Assembly (NCBI RefSeq): GCF_003391395.1
Contig: NZ_CP024190.1
Coordinates: 4,464,001 to 4,528,000 of the forward strand
DNA length: 64,000 nt
Reading direction: 5' to 3'
From: Mycobacterium marinum
Lineage (GTDB): Bacteria > Actinomycetota > Actinomycetes > Mycobacteriales > Mycobacteriaceae
The position numbers and the translations under genes were made by a program. A model generated the notes under the pieces. That model did not search any database. It was given only the letters and a program-made list of their open reading frames with translations, and was not told where the DNA came from. Below are positions 18,179-28,300 of the stretch, piece by piece (position 1 is the first letter of the stretch; each line of letters begins with the position of its first letter).

Positions 18179-19600
18179 ACATCGATCAACACAATTGTCA
18201 CCCTACATACCGGAACTGTATTCACCCTCTCGACAGCGATCTCCGGATGAACCTTGGGTCGGTTATGGAGTTACCGGAAAGGCACTTTCAGCCGCGCCGA
18301 TCGGCGTTTCTTGAACAACAACCGTCCGGCTCCCGAAACACGACTCCGGTGCAAGCGTCGCACATATTCGCCGGACGCTTATGGGGACGATCGGATGCGC
18401 CGGATCGATAGCTGATGCCTTAACTCGAACAATCCACAATATTCTTCAATCGTCAACGTCTAGTGATGATTTCGCTCTAGATAGCACCGTGATGCGCCTA
18501 CGGAAGACCCGCTGCACGCCGGCAAGACCACGGCAAGAAGCCCTCGTTCACCTGGACCACCGAGCAGATCTCACCACAGGTACGCGCCGTTTCACGGTTG
18601 CGTACGCAAGTCGCCAGGCGATCGACAACTCTCGGCACGCGGTATCCCACAGTTGCTCCACCCCTTACAGTTTCGTGGACCACCCGGCACCGAACCTTCG
18701 TCGTCTACACCGAGAAACGATTGGCCGAATGTGAGCGCGAGCACGGCCTGGCAGCTGGAACCCCGACATGGCAGACCCCGGTGGCAGGATCGACTTGTCG
18801 GGCGGCCAGACCTCGCTGAACCAACGCTCGGTCCGCACCTGCGCAGACGTGACCGACGGCTGACCGCGCGCAGCAAGTCGAGCCACGACGACCACCGGCC
18901 AGTGGCCATGGCATCGCCCCCCTGCGCTGCGCGACCTTCGGCGGGGCAGGGGCGTAGCTTGCCTACAGCGCGCCAATGCCCCTGTTGATCAGAACTATTG
19001 GAGTTTCCGAGCATTGCATATGCGGCACTCTCACGCCACCTTGGCTGAGCCTCGTCCACGAGTTTGATCATGACCACCACGGTGAGCGATCGCCACACCA
19101 ACGGCGCCAGCCAGAACCTTCCCACCGGTAATCCCCGCGGCTCAACGAAAGGTCCGGTTCAGCCTTGAAATCAAGGTGACGCAATAGAGCGAATGTCCAC
19201 ATTTTCGACAACGGAAGTCTGCCCGGAGGGCGCATAGCGAGCATGTTCAGCGCCACCATCCAGCGGGGCGACATGTCACCACAACAGCGCCCTTCTCATG
19301 CGAAATATGCTGAACGTCAGGGCACCTCAGCTTCATCGCCGAGCTGCGACAACATCCCGATCGCCATCGGAACTGGGGCCGCCCGCTGCCACCATCACCA
19401 ACCTCAAACGGTCAGCGCCCCGGAAGCCGAGGTGCACCAATGCAACCATGGGGCTAGTATCCGCAGATACCCATACGCCCTAGGGGCATCTGCCATGCAT
19501 GCACCCGGGGATGTGCCCGGTTCATCAGCTGGTTCAGGCGTGTTTCTTTGGAGCAACCCGTTGGATGGTCGGACATCAAGGAACGGAAGGAGTGTCAGCC
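18179..19600. other. 1.4-kb region without a supported gene, upstream of the PKS operon
   Basis: This stretch between the divergent cyclase gene and the PKS operon should hold both promoters. Open frames (for example 18592-19125 on minus and 19243-19671 on plus) lack family motifs and conflict with each other. I see no transposase, regulator or tRNA; a decayed gene cannot be excluded. Confidence 0.5.
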
Positions 19601-19735
19601 GTGACGTTGCAATTGTTTCCAAGAGATTTGTGGGCAGACCGGGGCGTCGAGGGGTTGGGCTGCTTTGGTGACGGTTCGGTTGCGTCCGGCTCGAGTGTCG
19701 TGGCCGGCGATGTCGCGGCGGTGCCGTCGTTCTGA
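19601..19735 (+). CDS. Possible 44-residue leader ORF coupled to PKS1
   Basis: A GTG at 19601 is preceded by a strong purine-rich ribosome binding site, GGAAGGAG, ending 8 nt upstream. The frame runs 44 codons and its TGA overlaps the PKS1 ATG by one base (TGATG). PKS1 itself has no Shine-Dalgarno sequence, so this short frame could deliver ribosomes to it. The peptide (VTLQLFPRDLWADRGVEGLG and onward) shows no known domain. It may instead be the remnant N-terminus of a lost loading region. Confidence 0.4.
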   Translation: MTLQLFPRDLWADRGVEGLGCFGDGSVASGSSVVAGDVAAVPSF

Positions 19736-22700
19736 TGCAAGAGCTTGTGGACACCGGGGTGGCATCTGTTGGTCCCTGCGTGGGCGCTGGCGATCCCAGC
19801 CCAGGTCGCGCTTCGCACCCGACGGTTGAGCCGCTGGCTGTGGTGGGGATGGCGTGCCGGTTCCCGGGTGGCGTCGACTCGCCGGATGGCTTGTGGAGGA
19901 TGGTCTCTGAGGAACGAGATGTGGTGTCAGAGTTGCCGTCGGATCGTGGCTGGGATCTTGGTCGACTCTATGATCCTGATCCGGATCGACTGGGGTGTGT
20001 ATACACCCGCGGTGGCGGGTTTCTCAGTGGGGTAGCGGATTTCGATGCCGGGTTCTTCGGTATCTCGCCGCGTGAAGCGTTGGGGATGGATCCTCAACAA
20101 CGGCTGATGCTGGAAATCGCCTGGGAGACATTTGAATCGGCAGGCATTGATCCGCATTCTCTGCGCGGCAGCCAAACCGGGGTTTTCGCCGGCGTGATGA
20201 CCTCGCATTACGAGGAAATTGGTGGGGATCAGGCCGAGGGCTGCCTGGCCGTTGGTACCGAGGCCAGCGTGGTCTCGGGCCGGGTCGCCTTTACGTTCGG
20301 TTTGGAAGGTCCTGCGGTGTCGGTGGATACGGCGTGTTCGTCGTCATTGGTGGCCATCCATCAGGCTGGCCAGTCCCTGCGTGGTGGTGAATGTTCGATG
20401 GCCCTGGCCGGCGGCGTGATGGTGATGGCCGTCCCAAGCACTCTCGTGGAGTTCTCGCGGAAGCGGGGACTATCGCCGGATGGGCGGTGCAAGTCGTTTG
20501 CCGCCGCCGCGGACGGGACCGGCTTTGCCGAGGGTGCCGGTTTGGTGTTATTAGAGCGACTATCCGACGCACAACGGCTTGGACATCAGGTCCTGGCGGT
20601 GATTCGTGGCAGCGCGATCAATCAAGACGGGGCTTCCAAAAGGCTGACCGCACCCAACGGGCGCGCTCAGGAACGCGTTATCCGTTCGGCGTTGACCGCA
20701 GCCGGGTTGGAGGTGGCCGATGTCGACGTGGTGGAGGCCCATGGCACCGGGACCCTGAAGGGTGATCCGATCGAGGCGCACGCAATTTTGGCCACCTATG
20801 GGCAGGATCGGCCTGCTGATCGCCCGTTGTGGTTGGGCTCGGTCAAGTCGAATATGGGACACACTCAGGCCGCCGCGGGGGTAGCCGGGGTGATCAAGAT
20901 GATCCAGGCCATGCGCCATCAGGTGATGCCTCGGTCGCTGCATGTGGATGCGCCCTCTCCGCATGTGGATTGGGCTTCGGGTGCGGTGGAGTTGTTGACC
21001 GAGCAGCGGGACTGGACGGTGCAGGATGGGCGCCCACGACGGGCGGGGGTGTCCTCGTTCGGGATTTCAGGGACTAACGCGCATGTGATCTTGGAGGAAG
21101 CTCCTGCTGAGTCGGTGCCGGGTCACGGTGGTGATTCGGGTGCCGCGTCGGCGTGGCCGGTGGTGCCGTGGGTGGTCTCGGGTAAGTCAGACCAGGCATT
21201 GGCCGCCCAGGCTGGGCGCCTAGCTGAACACCTGGGCGCTGACGATGACCTTGGCGTGCTTGATGTCGGGTGGTCTCTGGCGCAACGGTCGATGTTCGAA
21301 CATCGGGCTGTGGTCGTTGGTACCGGTCGGGAAGAGCTTTTGTCGGGGTTGGCTGATCTGGCTCAGGGTCGCCCAGCGGGGGCGGTGCTGACCGGATATG
21401 CTCGCGGCGCCGGTAAGACTGCGCTGGTGTTCCCGGGGCAGGGCGCGCAGTGGTTGGGGATGGGCCAGCAGTTGCATGCTCAGTTCCCGTTGTTCGCCAA
21501 GGCTTTCGATGCTGTGGTCGACGAACTTGATCAGCATCTACGGATGTCCTTACGGTCGGTGTTGTGGGGCGAGAACCAGGAGCTGCTCAACAGCACGGAG
21601 TTCGCCCAGCCGGCTTTGTTCGCCGTGGAAGTGGCCATGTTGCAGCTATTGCGGCACTGGGGGATCCGCCCAGACTTCGTGCTCGGCCATTCCGTGGGGG
21701 AGATTGCCGCTGCCTATGCCGCGCAGGTGCTTTCACTATCTGATGCTGCGTTGGTGGTGGCTGCGCGGGGCCGGTTGATGCAGTCACTACCCGCCGGTGG
21801 GGTGATGTTCGCGGTGGCGGCCACTGAAGACGAGGTGACACCGCAGCTGGTCGATGGTGCGGGTATCGCTGCCATCAACGCCCCTGGATCAGTGGTGATT
21901 TCGGGCACTCAGGAAGCAGTAACACCCATCGTCAAGGACTTCCATGGGCGTGGTCGGCGGGTGCATCAGTTGGCGGTTTCTCATGCGTTCCACTCACCGT
22001 TGGTGGAACCGATACTTGATGAGTTCGGCTCGGCCATATCGGGCATCACCGTGGGCGAACCCACGATCTCGGTGGTATCAAACGTTACCGCGGCATTGGG
22101 TGGACCAGAATATGGTTCACCGCAGTACTGGGTGGATCATGTGCGTCAGCCGGTGCGTTTCGCCGACAGTGTGCGTTTGTTGGAGTCGATGGGGGCGACG
22201 CGGTTCGTTGAAGCCGGTCCCGGCGCAGGGCTGAGCACGTCTGTCGAGCAGAGCCTTGCTTCACCCGAAGATGTCGTCGTGGTCCCGGTGTTGGGTAAAC
22301 AACGCCCCGAAGGCAGTTCGGCCTTGCATGCCGCAGCTGTCTTGTTCATCGCTGGCGCCACATTGGATTGGTCCGCCGTGTTCGACCACACCCCCGCTCA
22401 GCAAGTCACATTGCCCACCTATGCATTCCAGCGGCGTCGGTTCTGGCTTGACGGCACGTCAAGAGCGGGAGATGTCGGCGACGTGGGGTTGGCCGCTGTC
22501 GCGCATGCGTTGTTGGGTGCGGTGATCACCCAGCCCGATTCCGGAGGAGTGATCCTCACCGGCCTGCTGACCCCTCGCACTCAACCGTGGTTGGCCGATC
22601 ACCGCATTGCCGGGGTGATGTTGTTCCCCGGAGCTGGATTCGTGGAATTGGCCATCCGTGCCGGTGACGAAGTCAACTGCCCAGTGCTCCAGGAACTGAC

Positions 22701-25287
22701 CTTGATGGCGCCCTTGGCAATCAGCGAGAGCGGCGTCCCCGTGCAGGTGGTGGTGGGCGGCGCCGGTGAATCAGGCAGCCGGACAGTGGCAGTGTATTCC
22801 GCTGAGGGGCAACCCGATTCGGAATGGATCCTGCATGCCAAAGGCGTACTGACCGTCGGGACTGTTGAACCGCCGCTGATGTCTTCAGAGTTGTCCGCAT
22901 GGCCGCCGGCTGGTGCCGAGGTGCTGGACATCGCTGGCGGGTATGACCGGTTGGCGGATCTGGGCTATCACTACGGTTCAGCGTTTCAGGGTTTGACTGC
23001 GCTGTGGAAACGCGGCGCAGACGTGTTCGCCGAGATCACTGTGTCCGAAGACCTTGATGTAGCGGGGATGAGGATCCATCCCGCTTTGCTGGACGCCGCA
23101 TTGCATGCGTGGGCGCTGACCACCGATGCTGAGGGTGCCGCTAGCCGTGATGAGGGCGTGCAATTGCCGTTCATGTGGCAGCAGGTCAGTTTGCATGGGG
23201 TGGGAGCTACCCGGTTGCGGGTGCATTTGGCTCGCACTCAGAGCAACGTTGTTGATGTCCAGCTCTGCGATAGCAGCGGGATGCTGGTGCTTACCGGAAC
23301 GCTGCTCACTCGCCCGGCAAGTCCTGAACAAATTCACGCCGCCCTCAGCGCTGCCGGCACCCAGGATGATTCAGGACTGATGGCGCTTACCTGGGCGCCT
23401 ATCACCGTGCCCGAGGGGCGGGCTGGGCACATAGTGGCTTGGCGCGACCAATCGACCGTCGATCCAATATCCGAGGCTGATCCTGCTGGCGGGGTTCAGG
23501 CCGATGTGGTGGTGTGGGAGGTGCCGGCTACCCACAGCGATGTAGTGGCCGCGGTGCACGAGGTGACGCATCAGCTGTTGGCCGTGTTGCAGGCTTGGTT
23601 GACTGTTGATCGAGCCGAGGTGTTGGTGGTGCTGACCCGGGGTGCGGTTGGGTTGGTTGGTGAACGCGTCAGCGATCTGGCTGGGGCAGCGGCCTGGGGA
23701 ATGGTGCGTTCCGCCCAAAGTGAGCATCCCGGTCGAGTGCTCCTCGTTGATCTGGATGCCGATGCTTCGATCGTTGACGGTCAAATCATCACTGACTCTG
23801 GGGGTTCCGGCATGCTCGGCTTGGACCTGGCTGCGTTGGCCCAGAGCGGGGAACCGCAACTGGTAGTGCGATCCCAACAGGTTTATGCGGCCCGGTTATC
23901 GGCAATAGCCCCGGTGTTGGATGTGGCCGATGACGGTGGGGTGAAACCGTCGTCCGTATTGGATCCGTCAGGCACGGTGTTGATTACCGGCGGGACCGGC
24001 ATGGCCGGTGGTTGGTTGGCTCGTCACGTGGTCGATTACTACGGGGTCCGGCATGTGCTGTTGGTCAGTCGCAGTGGTGATCGCGCTGGTGGTAGCGCGG
24101 AGATAGTGGCTGAGTTGGCTGCCCGCGGCGTGCAAGTTGAGGTGGTTGCCTGTGATGTGGCTGATCGTGATGCAGTGACCGCGTTGCTTGCTCGACTACC
24201 GCAGCAGTATCCGTTGACGGGGGTGATTCACGCTGCGGGGGTGCTTGACGATGCAGTGATCGCGTCGTTGACCCCGGACCGGGTCGATACGGTACTGCGG
24301 GCCAAGGTGGATGCGGCCTGGAATCTGCATGAGTTGACAAGCAATTTGGGTGTTTCGGCGTTTGTGTTGTTCTCGTCGATCGCTGGCACGGTGGGTGCTC
24401 CAGGACAGGGCAATTACGCAGCGGCGAATGCGTTTTTGGACGCTTTGGCTTCCCAGCGTCGTGCTGATGGGTTGACGGCGACGTCGTTGGCGTGGGGACT
24501 GTGGGAACGGTCCAGCACAATGACCAGTCACCTCAGTAGCCGTGACGTGGCCCGGATGAATCGCACCGGCATGGTGGCCCTGACCGCTGAGCAGGCAATC
24601 GAAATGTTTGATGCCGCAATGGTGGCCGACCATCCCGCGGTGGTTGCGGGGCGGTTTGACCGTCGTATGCTGCATGACCCCAGCTTCAATGCTGGGTTGC
24701 CGCCGTTGTTCAACGAGTTGATCGGGAGTCCGCGGCGGCGCACGGTCGAGGGCGGCAGCTCAGCGTCCCAGTCGGCGCTGACCCAACGTCTGCATGGCCT
24801 AACCCCTGAGCAACAACGCAAGATGTTGACCGAGTTGGTATGCACACAGATCGCTATTGCTTTGGGACACAAAAAGTCCAGTGAAATCAATCCCGACCAA
24901 GCGTTCCAGGGACTCGGCTTCGATTCATTGACGGCAGTTGAACTGCGGAACCGGTTGAAAACAGCGACCGGACTGTCGTTGACCCCCACCTTGGTCTTCG
25001 ACTACCCCACCCCCCGCGATGTTGCCAGCTATTTGGCATACCAGCTTGGTGGATCGGAGCCCATCGGCGGCGGGAATGACGACTATGTCAGACAGGTGCA
25101 AGAACTAGTCATGTCGATTCCAGCCAAACGGCTTGCACAGGCCAATGTCGTGGACCTATTGCAAAAGCTAGCAATGGATAACTCGGATCAGCTTGACGAG
25201 CGTGAAAGTGCCTCCGGCCTTGCGGATATGAGCCTCGAAGATCTGGTCGACGTGGCTCTAACGAAGTTCACAGCTCAACAAGGTTAA
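19735..25287 (+). CDS. Type I modular PKS, one module (PKS1): KS-AT(malonyl)-DH-KR-ACP
   Basis: Polyketide extension enzyme of 1850 residues. KS from residue 32 has Cys201 (DTACSSS), His336 and His376. AT has Ser653 in GHSVGE and HAFH at 750-753, the malonyl-CoA signature. DH has His956 in HRIAGVMLFP and Asp1120 in HPALLDAALH. KR has its NADPH motif TGGTGMAGG from about 1418, an LDD motif (B type) and Tyr1561. The ACP carries phosphopantetheine on Ser1731 (GFDSL). The C-terminal 90 residues are a helical docking region (IPAKRLAQANVVDLLQKLA). The N-terminus has neither a docking coil nor a loading module. The ATG at 19735 is the only usable start between the preceding in-frame stop (19669-19671) and the KS. 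Oddities in the KS are HGTGTLKGDP instead of HGTGTTLGDP and ASKRLTAPNGR instead of ASNGLTAPNGP. Predicted output: one acetate unit with a double bond. Confidence 0.95.
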   Translation: MQELVDTGVASVGPCVGAGDPSPGRASHPTVEPLAVVGMACRFPGGVDSPDGLWRMVSEERDVVSELPSDRGWDLGRLYDPDPDRLGCVYTRGGGFLSGVADFDAGFFGISPREALGMDPQQRLMLEIAWETFESAGIDPHSLRGSQTGVFAGVMTSHYEEIGGDQAEGCLAVGTEASVVSGRVAFTFGLEGPAVSVDTACSSSLVAIHQAGQSLRGGECSMALAGGVMVMAVPSTLVEFSRKRGLSPDGRCKSFAAAADGTGFAEGAGLVLLERLSDAQRLGHQVLAVIRGSAINQDGASKRLTAPNGRAQERVIRSALTAAGLEVADVDVVEAHGTGTLKGDPIEAHAILATYGQDRPADRPLWLGSVKSNMGHTQAAAGVAGVIKMIQAMRHQVMPRSLHVDAPSPHVDWASGAVELLTEQRDWTVQDGRPRRAGVSSFGISGTNAHVILEEAPAESVPGHGGDSGAASAWPVVPWVVSGKSDQALAAQAGRLAEHLGADDDLGVLDVGWSLAQRSMFEHRAVVVGTGREELLSGLADLAQGRPAGAVLTGYARGAGKTALVFPGQGAQWLGMGQQLHAQFPLFAKAFDAVVDELDQHLRMSLRSVLWGENQELLNSTEFAQPALFAVEVAMLQLLRHWGIRPDFVLGHSVGEIAAAYAAQVLSLSDAALVVAARGRLMQSLPAGGVMFAVAATEDEVTPQLVDGAGIAAINAPGSVVISGTQEAVTPIVKDFHGRGRRVHQLAVSHAFHSPLVEPILDEFGSAISGITVGEPTISVVSNVTAALGGPEYGSPQYWVDHVRQPVRFADSVRLLESMGATRFVEAGPGAGLSTSVEQSLASPEDVVVVPVLGKQRPEGSSALHAAAVLFIAGATLDWSAVFDHTPAQQVTLPTYAFQRRRFWLDGTSRAGDVGDVGLAAVAHALLGAVITQPDSGGVILTGLLTPRTQPWLADHRIAGVMLFPGAGFVELAIRAGDEVNCPVLQELTLMAPLAISESGVPVQVVVGGAGESGSRTVAVYSAEGQPDSEWILHAKGVLTVGTVEPPLMSSELSAWPPAGAEVLDIAGGYDRLADLGYHYGSAFQGLTALWKRGADVFAEITVSEDLDVAGMRIHPALLDAALHAWALTTDAEGAASRDEGVQLPFMWQQVSLHGVGATRLRVHLARTQSNVVDVQLCDSSGMLVLTGTLLTRPASPEQIHAALSAAGTQDDSGLMALTWAPITVPEGRAGHIVAWRDQSTVDPISEADPAGGVQADVVVWEVPATHSDVVAAVHEVTHQLLAVLQAWLTVDRAEVLVVLTRGAVGLVGERVSDLAGAAAWGMVRSAQSEHPGRVLLVDLDADASIVDGQIITDSGGSGMLGLDLAALAQSGEPQLVVRSQQVYAARLSAIAPVLDVADDGGVKPSSVLDPSGTVLITGGTGMAGGWLARHVVDYYGVRHVLLVSRSGDRAGGSAEIVAELAARGVQVEVVACDVADRDAVTALLARLPQQYPLTGVIHAAGVLDDAVIASLTPDRVDTVLRAKVDAAWNLHELTSNLGVSAFVLFSSIAGTVGAPGQGNYAAANAFLDALASQRRADGLTATSLAWGLWERSSTMTSHLSSRDVARMNRTGMVALTAEQAIEMFDAAMVADHPAVVAGRFDRRMLHDPSFNAGLPPLFNELIGSPRRRTVEGGSSASQSALTQRLHGLTPEQQRKMLTELVCTQIAIALGHKKSSEINPDQAFQGLGFDSLTAVELRNRLKTATGLSLTPTLVFDYPTPRDVASYLAYQLGGSEPIGGGNDDYVRQVQELVMSIPAKRLAQANVVDLLQKLAMDNSDQLDERESASGLADMSLEDLVDVALTKFTAQQG
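20797..21215 (+). repeat. KS-end repeat shared by PKS1 and PKS2
   Basis: About 419 bp covering the end of the KS and the KS-AT linker recur at 26377-26795 in PKS2 with only a few substitutions, while flanking KS sequence is clearly diverged. The sharp edges point to gene conversion or recombination. Confidence 0.9.
22374..23383 (+). repeat. PKS1 AT-end/DH segment, duplicated downstream
   Basis: These 1010 bp recur at 52892-53901 (constant offset 30518) with a handful of substitutions, for example AGGATCCATCC against AGGGCCCATCC. The downstream copy is part of a non-functional scar. Confidence 0.93.
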
Positions 25288-25302
25288 GGGTCAGAGGAAG
25301 CA

Positions 25303-28300
25303 ATGAACGAACAATTCGACAAGGTTAAAGAAGCGCTTCGACGCACTCTCATCGAGAACGATCGGTTGAATCGACTTCTTACCTCGTCATTCGAGCCGGT
25401 GGCGATTGTGGGCATGGGGTGTCGCTATCCGGGTGGGCTGGCTTCTGGGGATGCGTTGTGGGAGGCGGTGCTTGGCGGTCGGGATGTGGTGTCGAGTTTC
25501 CCGACCGATCGCGGTTGGGATGTGGAGGGGTTGTTTGATCCTGATCCGGATGCGGTGGGGAAGTCTTATACCTGTTCGGGTGGGTTTTTGTATGAGGCCG
25601 CTGATTTTGATGCGGAGTTCTTCGGGATCAGTCCGCGTGAGGCGTTGGCGATGGACCCTCAGCAGCGGTTGATATTGGAGGTGTCGTGGGAGGCGCTGGA
25701 ACACGCCGGGATTGATCCGTTGGCGTTGGCGGGTTCGGCCACTGGCGTGTTCACCGGAGTGATGTATCACGACTATGGCGCTCGATTGTTCGGCACCGGT
25801 GGCGCATCCGGGGTCGAAGGGTACTTGGGTAGCGGCAGCGCTGGCAGCGTGATCTCGGGTCGGGTGGCATATGTGTTGGGTCTGCAGGGTCCGGCGGTGT
25901 CGGTAGATACGGCGTGTTCGTCGTCGTTGGTGGCGTTGCATTTGGCAGTGCAGGCGTTGCGTTCGGGTGAATGCGATTTGGCGTTGGCTGGTGGCGTGAC
26001 GGTGATGGCGACCCCGACGACGTTTGTGGAGTTTTCTCGGCAGCGGGGGGTGGCTGTTGACGGCCGGTGTAAGTCGTTTGCTGCGGCTGCCGATGGCACT
26101 GGGTGGGGTGAGGGTGTTGGTGTGGTCGTGGTCGAGCGGCTCTCGGATGCTCGCCGGTTGGGGCATTCGGTGTTGGCGGTGGTGCGCGGTTCGGCGGTAA
26201 ATCAGGACGGGGCTTCCAACGGCTTGACTGCGCCTAATGGGCCTTCTCAGCAGCGGGTGATTCGGGCGGCGTTGGCCAATGCTGAGGTGCGTGCTGCCGA
26301 GGTGGATGTGGTCGAGGCTCATGGAACCGGCACCACGCTGGGTGATCCGATTGAGGCCCAAGCGCTGCTAGCCACTTATGGGCAGGATCGGCCTGCTGAT
26401 CGCCCGTTGTGGTTGGGCTCGGTCAAGTCGAATATGGGACACACTCAGGCCGCCGCGGGGGTAGCCGGGGTGATCAAGATGATCCAGGCCATGCGCCATC
26501 AGGTGATGCCTCGGTCGCTGCATGTGGATGCGCCCTCTCCGCATGTGGATTGGGCTTCGGGTGCGGTGGAGTTGTTGACCGAGCAGCGGGACTGGACGGT
26601 GCAGGATGGGCGCCCGCGGCGGGCGGGGGTGTCCTCGTTCGGGGTTTCAGGGACTAACGCGCATGTGATCTTGGAGGAAGCTCCTGCTGAGTCGGTGCCG
26701 GGTCACGGTGGTGATTCGGGTGCCGCGTCGGCGTGGCCGGTGGTGCCGTGGGTGGTCTCGGGTAAGTCAGACCAGGCATTGGCCGCCCAGGCTGGCCGTT
26801 TGGGTGCCTATCTGGCCGATCACCCCGACCTGGCTGTGGCTGATGTGGGGTTTTCGTTGGCCACTCGTCGTAGTGGGTTGGAGTACCGCGGCGCGGTGAT
26901 TGGCGCCGACCATGGCGAGTTGGTGGCGGGGTTGGCGGCGTTAGCCGACGGGCAGCAGAGCGCCAGCGTGGTAACTGGTCGGGTGCTTGCAGGTAAGACC
27001 ACGTTCGTGTTCCCCGGCCAGGGCGGGCAGTGGCAATCCATGGCCGTGGAGTTGTTGGACTCCGCACCGGTGTTTGCCACGCAGCTGAGGGCCTGCGCTG
27101 ACGCGCTGGCCCCGTACGTGGATTGGTCGCTGGATGCGGTGTTGCGCGGTGGGGTGGCCGAATCTGCGCTGACCCGTGTCGATGTGGTCCAACCAGCGTT
27201 GTTTGCCGTGATGGTGTCGATCGCGGCGTTATGGCGCTCCTGCGGGGTGCAGCCTGACATGGTGATCGGGCATTCCCAAGGCGAGATCGCCGCCGCCTAT
27301 GTGGCTGGCGGGTTGAGCTTGGCTGATGCAGCGCGCGTGGTAACCGCACGTAGCCAGGCCATCGTCGAGCTGGCCGGCACCGGTGGTATGGCCTCGGTTG
27401 GGCTACCGATAGACCAAGTCGTTGATCGGCTCACGCGCTGGGATGGACAGATCGCGGTGGCCGCCCATAACAGCCCGATCTCTACGGTGGTTACCGGAGA
27501 CCCGGCTGCCGTGCAAGAGTTCGTCACGGGCTGCGCCGGCGAAGGCATTTTTGCGCGGCTGATCCCAGTGGACTACGCCTCCCATTCCAGCCATGTTGAA
27601 GCCGTTCAGGACCGGCTGATCGGCCAGCTATCGTCGATCACCCCCCGGGTCGGCGAGATCCCGTTTTACTCCACGGTGACCGGCACCCAGATCCCTACCG
27701 ACACCCTTGATGGCGGCTATTGGTATCGCAATCTGCGCCAGCGCGTGGAATTCGAGCGCGCCACCGCCGCCCTGCTGGCGGAGGGTGCACGCAGCTTCAT
27801 CGAGATGGGTCCCCACCCGGTGCTGACCGTGGCGATCAGCGAAACCGCCGAAGCCCATTGCGAGGATCGCGCCTCGGTGGCGGTGCTGGGCTCGATGCGC
27901 CGCGACGAAGGCGACTGGCAGCGGTTTATCACCTCACTGGCCGAGGCTCATGTGCACGGGGTGGCAGTGGACTGGGCAGCGGTATTTGCTGCCCATCGGC
28001 CGCGGAGGGTGGATTTGCCGACGTACGCCTTTCAGCGCCAGCGGTATTGGCTGGATGCGCGGACCACCGGTGCCGGAGACGTGTCCTCAGTGGGGCTGGT
28101 GGAGGTGGACCATCCTTTCCTGCGGGCCGGAGTGAGCCTCGGTGATGAGCGGGGCTGGTTGTTTAGCGGACGGCTCTCGGCGCAGACCCATGCATGGCTG
28201 GCCGATCACGCGGTCTTCGATACCGTGTTGTTGCCCGGCGCCGCTCTTGCGGAGCTGGCCTTGGTGGCTGGCGGTCACGTCGGGTTGGACTGCCTCGAGG

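Noticed and set aside
18592..19125. Minus-strand 177-codon frame upstream of the PKS operon
   Set aside because: Low-complexity Arg/Ser-rich translation without motif; overlapping frames on the plus strand are equally long.
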